From positions 31,424-95,423 of the forward strand of contig JAYMGJ010000203.1 in the NCBI GenBank assembly GCA_037178675.1: 64,000 nucleotides of DNA, in the 5' to 3' direction. The notes below the pieces were generated by a model that saw nothing but the letters and a program-made list of their open reading frames with translations, was not told the origin of the DNA and did no database searches. A program made the translations under genes and the position numbers. The stretch is from Scleroderma bovista (lineage: Eukaryota; Basidiomycota; Agaricomycetes; Boletales; Sclerodermataceae). Every line of letters starts with the position of its first letter. Within the stretch, counting starts at the first letter, position 1. Positions 55,354 through 64,000 of this stretch are shown here, one piece after another.

Positions 55354-57074
55354 CTAGTCATCAGATTCGCTTTTTACGCGTATCCTGTCCTGACAGAGCC
55401 CAGCTACCACAGACCCGTCAATCGGAATGTCATTCCCCTGGAATCCTTTCGGATACTTTACAGGCGGCAGCTCTGAACTCGTGAAGGTCCTAGACAATTA
55501 AAAATCAGATGCCTTCAACAGCGCGCAGACGAAAGGATAGAAATGTACCGATTGTCCCACACACCATAGTATGTCATCCCGAGAGCACGAGTGGTATACT
55601 CATAGTCATGTGCGAATCCATCAGGGTAGAAGAACTCGATGACTGTCGCACGGGGTGAAGGGTTCATCCACACGAGCGATGTCAACCCATTTCCATGTAC
55701 TCCCATCATGATCTATGTCATGAAGACTCCGTCAACCACGTCATATCAACAAGAAAATCGTACTCACCGTCGTGCGTGCCGCTAGCCTTATTTGTTCAAT
55801 CCTTGACAGCTTATCCATGCTTACCACGTTCACCTCATACCCATATTCATCCCTCAGCGCATTCAGCTCTTTGACCAGCTGCTCATGGTCCTCCTGCCTG
55901 AGCATCCGCCTCCCCCACTCCTGCCTCGAGATATATGTAATCACGGGGGTGTGTGTCGTCCCGGACCCAATGTCCTCGTCCAGCCCTGTAAATCTGACAA
56001 TATCACCGCGGATCGTACTCCACCAGTGCGGACTCCCTGGTAACGCGAACGCCTCAGCTGCAATGCGCTCAGTGCGCACAAAATCCTTTCCGTGCATCGC
56101 GGCTGCGCGGTCCGAAAAAATGACGCGATCGAGTATGAAAGGTCGACCAAGCTCAGCACGCTCCTTCCAATCGTTCACGTACTCGGAGGTGAGGGAGGGG
56201 AAAGTACTGCGGAGAATCCATTCGTTCATGTGGGCATAGTCACGCCAATGATCAGAGTCAGTGTGGGCGAACCAGACGCGCCTGAGCGCGGCAAGTGGTG
56301 TGCGTCCTGTTGAGGGAAGGGCAGGGTCGAGTGAGGAATAAGTGCGCCAAAAGCCAAAGAAGAGCTCCGCAGCCCAGTGGTAATAATGTGTGATGCTGCG
56401 TGGAAAGGCCGTGTCAGCCAAAGAGAAATATCGACAGGCGAGAGCAACGCACAATTGAGGAGGATCATTCACGAGCCACTAGAGTGCTGTAAGTCAGAAT
56501 GACATGAATGGAGAAAAATCCGTACAGTAACACCGTCAATGATTTCGGCCGTTGTGCCGAATATCTTTCTGCCTTCCTCGGTTGAGATGATGCGCATTTC
56601 TCGGTCAGAAGGCAGTCGTGCTGCTACCGCCTCCTTGCCATTCCTGACGTCGATAGCGGTCGACGTCATTCTTTCGCGTGGAGGAACGGATTCGGGTGCA
56701 TCGGTCACGACATAGACCGTACCATTGAGCACGTAAAGGTTGTCGAATATTGTCCATCCTGTAGCACCAAAGTATAAAAAATTCACCCCATTTCCAAATA
56801 GTCGGGCCATACCAGGCGCATGATGGATGACATTTGTCTGCGGTATTCTCTTTTCTTTGGAGTGCCACGACAGGTGTACTCTCCATTGCTCGCGGTCGTC
56901 CGGTTTGTCCTTGTCTTCACCAACCACTTCCAAGAAGCCATCCTGGATGGGGCTTGCAGACCGCGATTCTCGAAGACCAAAGTTAGTGCCCGATATCCAG
57001 AGGAGGGACACTAGCAAGAGAGCGAGAAGGATCCCTTCCCGTTTAGATGACATCGAAGACACGAATTTTAGCAT
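55354..57074 (-). CDS. GT61-type (DUF563/EOGT-like) glycosyltransferase, membrane anchored
   Basis: Exons 57074-56526, 56478-56453, 56395-55768, 55712-55549 and 55489-55354 give 500 residues. A single N-terminal membrane segment (about residues 15-30, I-L-L-A-L-L-L-V-S-L-L-W) fits a Golgi type II anchor. The family core is seen in H-Y-Y-H-W-A-A-E-L-F-F-G-F-W-R-T-Y, the W-x-T-I-R-G region, Y-I-S-R-Q, and the C-terminal M-M-G-V-H-G-N-G-L-T-S-L-V-W-M with its conserved H-G-N/A motif. Intron 2 (56452-56396, 57 bp) is in frame and stop-free; removing it restores the family motif. The sugar donor is not predictable. The start could also be the ATG at 57053. Divergent from PXR1. Confidence 0.88.
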
Positions 57075-57298
57075 TTCTTCAGGGAAGAGAAAAGGAGCGA
57101 CTTGTGTGACGATTATACTTTTATGGGGGCTGAGGGCGTAAAGTTCGCCCTGGTGGCAGCAGGGAGATACGGATACGTAGCAGGAGAAGCAATTGAGGTG
57201 GAGATGGAGAGGCCATGTCAAATAATTAAATAAATATTATTAACCCCGATATGTCAGCTGCCATACCCATTGGATGATAAGTCCCAAAGGTCACTGCG

Positions 57299-58883
57299 AT
57301 GGGTCTTGCAGGTCGAAAGGTGAAGCAGCGCATCCCAGCGGACCCCCGCAACCTCTCTTGGGCAGATGGTACGTCATACTTCTTCTCTGCATGTTTCGTC
57401 TAACCCAAACTGTGCGTTTTCTCTGACACCACTTGTACAGACGCATCCCGCTTCGGCCAGGCATACCTGTCAAAATTTGGCTGGGATGCATCACGCGGCG
57501 TCGGTCTTGGTGCCTCCGGTGAGGGGATGACGTCGCACCTCAAGGTATCCCAGAAACTTGACTTCTTGGGGATCGGTGCGGACCACCAGAGGGACCCACA
57601 TGGGATTGCGTGGAAGCAGAACAAAGACTTTGAAGCACTCTTGAAGAGATTGAATGAGGAGGAGAAAGGGGAAGCTAAGGAAGATGGTATGGCAAAGGAG
57701 GGAGGCTTCGTGTGGGCAAAAGAAGGGAGGGAGGAGACCCGGACCGCAGACGAGGTCGATGGTGAAGAAAAAAAATCCTCCGAGGTCAAGGGCAAAAAAC
57801 GAAAACGGAAGGACACCGACGACGGCGTTGTCGCTGAAGGGGACAGCAAGAAGAAAAATAAAAAACGGAAGCACAGGGGTGAATCGAACTCGGAAGTTTT
57901 TGAGGATACGGGCTCCTCAGCAAAACTTGGTAGGAGCGGCGAGGATAAACCAGGCGATAATACCGAAGAGAAACACAATACGCCAACTTCCTCATTATCA
58001 GAGACGATAATCCCAATGCCCAAACCCAAAATCAAGGGTCGTCCGATGGCGTATGTCCTGTTCTTAGACACACTTCGACTCTCACTGACAAAAATATAGC
58101 CACCGTGCCCGCATACAAGCCGCCAAATGCCTCGCTAACAAATCCGTAACGGCCATTTCAGAGATTCTCGGGATAGCACCTTCCTCAACGACAGCATCAT
58201 CAGCTTCGTCGACGCCAGTGGATCCATCACCCTCAACTACTCCCGATGCATCTACTCCAAAAGACGCCCATACATCACTAGAAAAGCTTACTACGTCCGC
58301 TAAGAGTCTCGCAGATTATTTCAAGGACAAGCTTGCAGCTAAAAATTCACCATCGTCTGGTACACCCCCTGATTTAAGCGCGCCTTTTTCGCCGCAGAAT
58401 GTAGACGACGAACGAGACGGCTACGATACCCCGCGAAGCGGTCTGGGTACGTCTCGCACCGACCCTTTGCCGCCGGCAGACATGGGTCTCGGCGAGAAAC
58501 AGCAGGGTCGCCAAGGCCTAGGTTTTACCTCATCTACTCGGTCAGCATCGACAAGTTTTCCCTCCACGTCACCCTCGACAGCAAGTATGGAACCGGAGTC
58601 AACCACCCTAGATCCGTCAGGCGATGGGTCCCGAAGCGAGGGTAAACATGCTCACGACACCAAGGGAAAAAAGAAGCGGAAAAAGAGCAGAGAAACGCAT
58701 AAGGATAGGATGGTAATAGATGGGGCAGGAGCTGATAACGATCTCCAGAAGCAGATAAGACCGAAAGAAGTAGAGGAGGTAGACAAAGTCGAGGGGGATG
58801 CGAAGGTGGTAAGGGATGAGAAAGTCGAGAAGAAAAGGCGCAAAAAAGATAAGGAAAAGCAGGTGACTCTACAAGACGGGTAA
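57299..58883 (+). CDS. PXR1: G-patch protein PXR1/PINX1
   Basis: It is a nucleolar G-patch protein for rRNA/snoRNA maturation and a telomerase inhibitor in yeast and man. Exons 57299-57368, 57441-58050 and 58100-58883 give 487 residues. The start M-G-L-A-G-R-K-V-K-Q-R-I and the G-patch (F-G-Q-A-Y-L-S-K-F-G-W, G-V-G-L-G-A-S-G-E-G) followed by L-D-F-L-G-I-G-A are typical. The rest is low-complexity, very rich in Lys and Glu (K-K-K-R-K-K runs) with Ser/Thr/Pro spacers, and contains the H-R-A-R-I-Q-A-A-K segment. The tail is longer than in yeast Pxr1. Confidence 0.93.
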
Positions 58884-59200
58884 AGTGTTAATTATGAGAA
58901 AATGAAGAACCAACCAAAGTCAATGCGCAAAACGGACGAGGAATCGGAAGGCAGCGGTAAGGAGCTGATGCCAAACTCTGTCAATATATCCCATCTATGC
59001 AGGCTCTAATATGAAGGCCTGGACGGCTAGCCATCTAACTGAAGACAACTATATTGTGCGGTAATGCTTGTCTTACGTCTAGTAGATTTAGTTGTGGTAC
59101 AAAGCGAGCTTGGTCCATTACTCCAGTCCTAGAGTAGTTGTCTATATACCACAAGGAAAGAGGGAAACATTAATTCTGCCCTGGTATACCTTGGCCATCA
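58884..59200. other. Convergent intergenic stretch PXR1 / lipase
   Basis: 317 bp between two converging stop codons; no gene is seen. Confidence 0.5.
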
Positions 59201-60960
59201 TCATCGCTTGTCCATTGTGATACGTGGCCTATCAGATATTTTCAGAGTACTGGCGTCCTGCATGCTCCCAGCTTCCCTCCCTCGTTCGTACCAGGTCCGC
59301 AAAGCCTTTACCACCTCCGGGATCACGTCTTCATGGATGTTCCGACCCCATAGTACATCCACATGCTCATACCCCTGGAGCGGGATCGCGCATGTCGAAT
59401 GCCGGGGAAGCTCCGCAAGCATCATGTCGATATCAACAAGAGAGTCGGAGGTGCCATACAAGAGGACGATAGGAGTTACGATGTTGCGCGTCGGGAAGCG
59501 GACTGGGCGGTAAGCCCGTGTGCGAGTGTGCACGGGTGGATGGTTGGCGCGTCCATATCCAAAAGTCGGGGAGGAACGTACAGGTGTGGTGGAGGCAGAC
59601 ACAGCTGGAGATATAGAATCAACGGGGGACTGACTCGAGACAGGAGAGTCTGAGCGTCCAGAAACAGGGAAGATGTTATTGGCATTGCCATTTGCATATC
59701 TCAATTCTTGCACATGACCCGGTTGAGAGTGGGTAAAGGAATGCATCTGTAGGAAACCCCATGCAGAACCTATGTCGTCGTCATACATCTGGAAAGCTCC
59801 CTCGCGCATGATCTGGAACCAGTGTACGACAGACTTGACTGACGCGTACGAGTACAAGTGCGCATAGGCCGCAAGCTTTTGGGAGTAGGCAATATTGTTG
59901 GACTTCCAATCAAAGAGGAAGGAGAGGGCGGTGTCGATAACTTGGGTGAAGATGGGTGGATACAAGATCGATTGCCAGGTCGTCACAGAGGAAAGTATGG
60001 CTTTGCGACCAAAGAACAGGAAGATGGAAGTGGGGCTGCGTCGGATATATGATCAGATATGGCGAATCTTCCGAAAACATGTTCTGAACACGTACGAAGC
60101 CTTCATCAACGCGTCCACGACAGTAGCAGACAGCCCTGCTGGACTCATCGCCGGTGCCAACGCAATAAACACGTTTACCTTCTCGTTGAGCTGCGGGTGG
60201 ATGCTGAGAGCAGCAAACGCTTGCGCGGTACCTTGACTGAAACCCACATAGCCGAGATTTGCACTTTTGGTGATGTTAAGAATGTACTCGATCGTATCAG
60301 GAATATCGTGCCAAGCAAAGTCATCAAGGCTATAGTCCCAAAACTTTGGCGAGTTGGGACTGTAGCGGACAGATTTTTTGGAATATTTGTTACCCCTGTT
60401 GTTGCCTAGCCAGACATCGAAACCTGTGTACTGCATAAGTACTCGCGCGCTATACGAATACGGAAAAGTAGTTAACCTTGCTCGACGAGGACAAATGGGA
60501 TACACCGCACTTCGTCAGTAAGACAGACCCATACCTCGCTATTCATGAGTAAGCCATGGTGCAAGTACACAACTGGTTTCCCAGTGCTGGTCCCAGGCCT
60601 CGATTTCGTTTGTCCCTTTGGGGCAGGAATACGATGGAGGCCGAGGAGGTACCCGTCCTTTGTCATAACGACATGCTCCTCGTACGAGTATCCCCACAGG
60701 GCACATAACTCGCCAAAGTCCTTGGCTTCACGGATCGCGTTGGAAACTTGCTCTTCCGCAGATCTGGACTTGGGTCGAGCACGTGCTGAGAAGTGGTGGA
60801 AGAGAATGCGAGAGCGCTCGTAGAACCAGTAGATGACAGACTTTGGGAGTAAGATGATGATAAACCGAAGAAGGATCTCGGAGACGAGAATGAAGACACT
60901 GGCCACAAGTGCCGTGTATTCATGGAATGAAAGTCTCCCGATGACGGGGACGCGCGGCAT
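59201..60960 (-). CDS. Acid-lipase family membrane lipase / steryl ester hydrolase
   Basis: An alpha/beta-hydrolase of the AB_hydro_lipase family, as in yeast Tgl1, Yeh1 and Yeh2. Exons 60960-60477, 60423-60096 and 60035-59201 give 548 residues. Hydrophobic segments at about residues 12-45 anchor it in a membrane. Conserved blocks: W-G-Y-S-Y-E-E-H, H-H-G-L-L-M-N-S-E-V-W, G-F-D-V-W-L-G-N-N-R-G-N-K-Y-S, the nucleophile elbow G-F-S-Q-G (Ser about 224), the Asp region Y-G-T-S-D-S-L-V-D and the His region G-Y-E-H-V-D-V-L-W-G. A Ser/Pro-rich insert of about 70 residues lies before the Asp block, which is common in fungal members. Substrate (steryl ester versus triacylglycerol) cannot be told. Confidence 0.92.
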
Positions 60961-61237
60961 GGTTATTGAATCGATGCAGGTCTTCACTGAATTGTGGGCG
61001 ACGGTAGGAGGGAAGGAAAAAGAAGCAGCGAGAGGCAGAGTACATGGCGAGACATGTGATATTCGAATGTCAAGACAGATGAGATGCCCCGAGACAGACT
61101 CCACAGGAAAACTCAACAGCTGTGTTCCACCGACTTGGACACTGCAGAGCTCGTCGAGCTCGTCGAGGCCATGTGACGTGGAACGTTACAAGCACTCTAC
61201 TTTCCCCTTCCGTACGTTCACCAGCAGCGCTTTTCGT

Positions 61238-61457
61238 TCACTGGAACTTGTTCTTGTAGTCCAAGGATTTGTACTCTTCGATCGGGTCGGGGAAACCTCT
61301 CGTCCAATAAGTCGCTATATTATTTCTCACAACGGTGCCCAATGAATCGAGTAAGTAGTCTACTTGCATCATCCGCATGTTCACAGTATCAAACGAACGA
61401 CTGTTCATTCGCCTGCTTCCTTTCTTCCCAGCGACGATAGGACGCAGTCGGGATCCA
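61238..61457 (-). CDS. Possible very small protein, two exons
   Basis: An ATG at about 61455 begins M-W-I-P-T-A-S-Y-R-R-W-E-E-R-K-Q-A-N-E. After an intron of about 70 bp ending ..GTGAG the frame gives T-Y-W-T-R-G-F-P-D-P-I-E-E-Y-K and stops at 61238. The joined product would be about 48 residues. It resembles the size and style of tiny mitochondrial complex subunits, but I do not recognise it, and the donor site is not certain. Confidence 0.35.
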
Positions 61458-61459
61458 CA

Positions 61460-62143
61460 TTCTGAATGAAGGGGTTGGTTATTAGTCTCCCAGCCTGTCA
61501 GGCCAAAGACTCCCAAGGAAGACTGACTAGAAAACCTAACGTCTCACAGTTCAAACTTCGGCACCTCGAGCGACAGCCAACCGAACCGGGTTTAAAACGC
61601 GATACAGACAGTACACCCAAGGAAGATAACCCCTTTCCCCCCGTAACAAAGGTGCTATGACTTATTTCCCCTTATCAAATACCCGCATCATGGCCAAGGA
61701 TCCTGGTGCCCTTGACTTCGTTGCTTTAGTGAACCCTCATACCATCTTTCCGATCAAATTGTGCTGAACAGAAATTATTGGCGGTACTCGCCAAATCGGT
61801 GAACATTTGGACGTCTGTGGTCAATAGATAGAGGATTCCGGAGGTGGAGTAATATACGTTGTCTGCATTTCTGGCGGAGACCAATGAAACACCGGGGTAT
61901 TGATTGGATCAAAAGCATATAGTAATGCAAGCTATTAGGATCAAAGGCTGTCAGTGGTACGTATTTGCGGCTCCGAATTGTGGGATCAGTCCATCCGCTC
62001 CGGCCCTACAATAGCAGTATGATTTCGATCCCAGTTGCTGGTGAATCAAGCATCGTCTACTGTGCCGGACTCGGAGCACCCGATTTGGTGTACCCTAACA
62101 TCGCTCGTTGGAGTACAGACGAGATTGTAGTCAAAGGTGTTTG
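61460..62143. other. Intergenic stretch, no supported gene
   Basis: About 680 bp upstream of the possible small gene and downstream of the dynactin stop. Only short unpatterned open frames are present. Confidence 0.45.
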
Positions 62144-63994
62144 TCACAAGGCTTCTCGGTCTGTCTTTTCCTCTTTCGCCACAACAGGTCCAAGATCGAC
62201 GACTGTGTAGAATGAGAACGTCTTGACCTCTGGGGATTTCACAAGCGTACGGGAGGGTGTGCCTGCACCATCTTCTGAAGGAAGCGGATCGTCTGATCTA
62301 TATGTGTATGAAACCAACATACTGAACTGCAACTCGCGTCATCATTTGTGAGATAAAGCCAACTCCAGCACATACCTTTATCTCCCCTCGGTACGACCTA
62401 TGAACGTTCACTTCGCCACCCACGACAGTGACATTCGCCCTTCTTTCAAGCACCCCTACCGTCTTGGTCTTTCCCCGAGAATCTTTATCCCTTGTTCCTC
62501 TGCCTCCATCCAGACCAAGCTCATCGTCTTCTACACCGAACATGTCCTCATCGTCATCATACTCCCATGCCTCCGCAAATGCTCCGATAGAAAACGGTGT
62601 CAGAGGAAGTGACACCTGGAACCCGCGACCATCCGTAACTCTCTGTGGCGAGAGTCGTACTTGGATAGGGTCATAGAGAGGATTTGTCAGAGCGAGTTGG
62701 AACGCGTTGGTTGTCACACCCGCGATCATCACCCCGAGGTTCTTTGAGTCCGCCCCAGAACCCTGGGCTTTCCCTGCCACTCGCTTCGCCGCTTGGGTTT
62801 GGGGGAATGCAACTGTGAGCGCAGGCAAGTAATTCGCCGCCGCCAGTTTGATCTTAAAACGAACAGACTGTGCCTTCTGCTCAGGTTTGATTAGGATGTG
62901 TCGACATGCGGGACACCGTTTCGAAACTTTGGAGTGTAGGGGTATGCGGAGAGGTCGTAATTCACTGCAGAGAATCCATCATTACCTTCCTGGACAACAT
63001 GGAGATGCACACCTTGTTCTGAGGGACGTTGCCCAGCTGCTTCCCCAACGCTGCTCGAGCTTAGCAATTTCCTCAGCGGTAGTGGAATGTCTGAGCAACT
63101 CTACATCCATATCATCACCACCACCGCCCAGTTGACTGAAGAGTCCCACTTCTACTCTGCTCTTATATTCAGGCATCTCATCCTTGTTAGCCGTTCGATC
63201 TCTGCCGGAACGACTACGGACGAGGGGGCTGTACTTTCCTACACCTGGTATATCCCGCGCGAGCGCCGCAGATGCAGCTGCTGTGGCAGAGGAAGTGTGC
63301 AGATGAGGTGTCAAGGTCGGGAGATGTAATGAAGATGAAAGAGATGAGGTACGCAGGAAAGGGTCGAAATGCTCCTTTAGGCGTTCAAACTCGAGCGACT
63401 CTGGAGCGGAGTCCTCGTGCTTCTGCAGTTGAGCTGAAGAAAGGCGTCGATGAAATATTTCCTGATAAGCACGTAGGCGACCCGAAGCGTACCTGCTAGC
63501 CCAGTTGGTTTCTCGAACGTTATACCAACTTCTGAAGAGTCCCATCTGCAATAGTTGCAATATAAAAAGTATGGTGCTTCTCCGACGTTATTGAGTGGAG
63601 TGATGGGTGAACCAGTTCCGTCATCCGGTGGATCTGATGCGACGACAGAGAGCGTTGCGCGACAGATTGGACAAGAGAAACAGTTCCGTGCGCATCTGCA
63701 AAGATGAGATAGACGTGTATAGGACACAAGGCGAGGCGTGTACCTGTTCTTCTCTGCGCGTACACTCGCACTCGGGACCTCGAACAAGCAGTTCGGACAG
63801 TAGTATCCACTCACTTCCACTGAGACGCAGCGATTACATCGGACAGCATCACACTCTTCACAAAAGTACAGGTTGTGTAGTGAGTGAAAGCTTGCTGAAG
63901 ACGAAGCGAGGATGGGAGGGGGAGGCGTTTGAACGTTTGCCGCTGACAAGCAAGGACAGAAATACTGAGTGGAAGGCCACGTCTTCGTTGCCAT
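62144..63994 (-). CDS. DCTN4: Dynactin subunit p62 (DCTN4 / ro-2)
   Basis: It is a pointed-end complex subunit of dynactin, the dynein activator used for nuclear and vesicle transport in hyphae. Exons 63994-63744, 63695-63493, 63433-63013, 62964-62376 and 62326-62144 give 548 residues. The N-terminal zinc-binding Cys pattern is clear (C-E-E-C-D-A-V-R-C-N-R-C, Y-Y-C-P-N-C, C-S/P-I-C, Y-C-N-Y-C-R-W), followed by E-S-L-E-F-E-R-L-K-E-H-F and, later, R-P-L-R-I-P-L-H-S-K and R-C-P-A-C-R-H-I-L-I-K-P-E. The C-terminal beta domain ends in a Glu/Lys tail. The start codon is six bases inside the window edge, so a longer 5' part is unlikely but the promoter is outside. Confidence 0.93.
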
Positions 63995-64000
63995 AGTCCT

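Overview
The window is nuclear DNA of a filamentous fungus, most likely a basidiomycete of the Agaricomycetes type. The evidence is densely packed genes on both strands, introns of about 45-65 bp that restore conserved protein frames, typical fungal orthologues (DRS2, KGD1, CDC73, ATG7, ERV14, ESF1, PXR1, a dynactin p62) and Ty1/copia retrotransposons. Exon-intron structures were worked out by hand: splice sites were accepted when they rejoined the conserved protein in frame and gave an exon sum divisible by three. No species is claimed.

Bases 1-12,100 are a nest of Ty1/copia elements. The 3' end of one copia RNase H, with a putative LTR, opens the window. A second element (A, plus strand) is split into an integrase piece (about 646-1421) and an RT-RNase H piece (9738-11574) followed by its LTR. 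Between the two pieces sits a complete minus-strand element (B, 1422-9737) with 475 and 459 bp LTRs, a polypurine tract, a primer-binding site matching the anticodon arm of initiator tRNA-Met, and gag-pol. B also has about 2.3 kb of extra sense-strand coding sequence between the 5' LTR and gag, which is the most unusual item in the window. B carries an in-frame TGA between integrase and RT and has YVND in place of the catalytic YVDD. From 12,100 to 14,190 there is only repeat-bearing, gene-free sequence.

From 14,190 to 30,000 the genes are ribosomal protein eL19, a DRS2-type phospholipid flippase (22 exons), an intron-bearing tRNA-Gln(TTG), an exosome MTR3-like subunit, a small unknown gene, KGD1 (2-oxoglutarate dehydrogenase E1) and the Paf1-complex subunit CDC73. 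About 2 kb without a convincing gene follows, including a GGT/GTC-rich low-complexity tract.

From 30,360 to 45,820 there are NSRP1-like, MED21, NMNAT, ATG7, ERV14 (cornichon), an RRM protein, an unknown gene, ESF1 and a probably mitochondrial NAD kinase. From 45,820 to 47,520 nothing convincing is coded. From 47,520 to the end there are an unknown small gene, an Asteroid/XPG-like protein, a microcephalin-like BRCT protein, a GT61-type glycosyltransferase, the G-patch protein PXR1, an acid-lipase-family membrane lipase, a possible tiny gene and a dynactin p62 (DCTN4).

The host genes do not form a metabolic cluster. They are housekeeping genes for trafficking (DRS2, ERV14, dynactin, ATG7), transcription and RNA (CDC73, MED21, MTR3, ESF1, PXR1, NSRP1) and NAD or TCA metabolism (NMNAT, NAD kinase, KGD1). 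Several pairs share short divergent promoters: MED21/NMNAT 190 bp, ERV14/RRM 191 bp, ESF1/NADK 413 bp, GT61/PXR1 224 bp.
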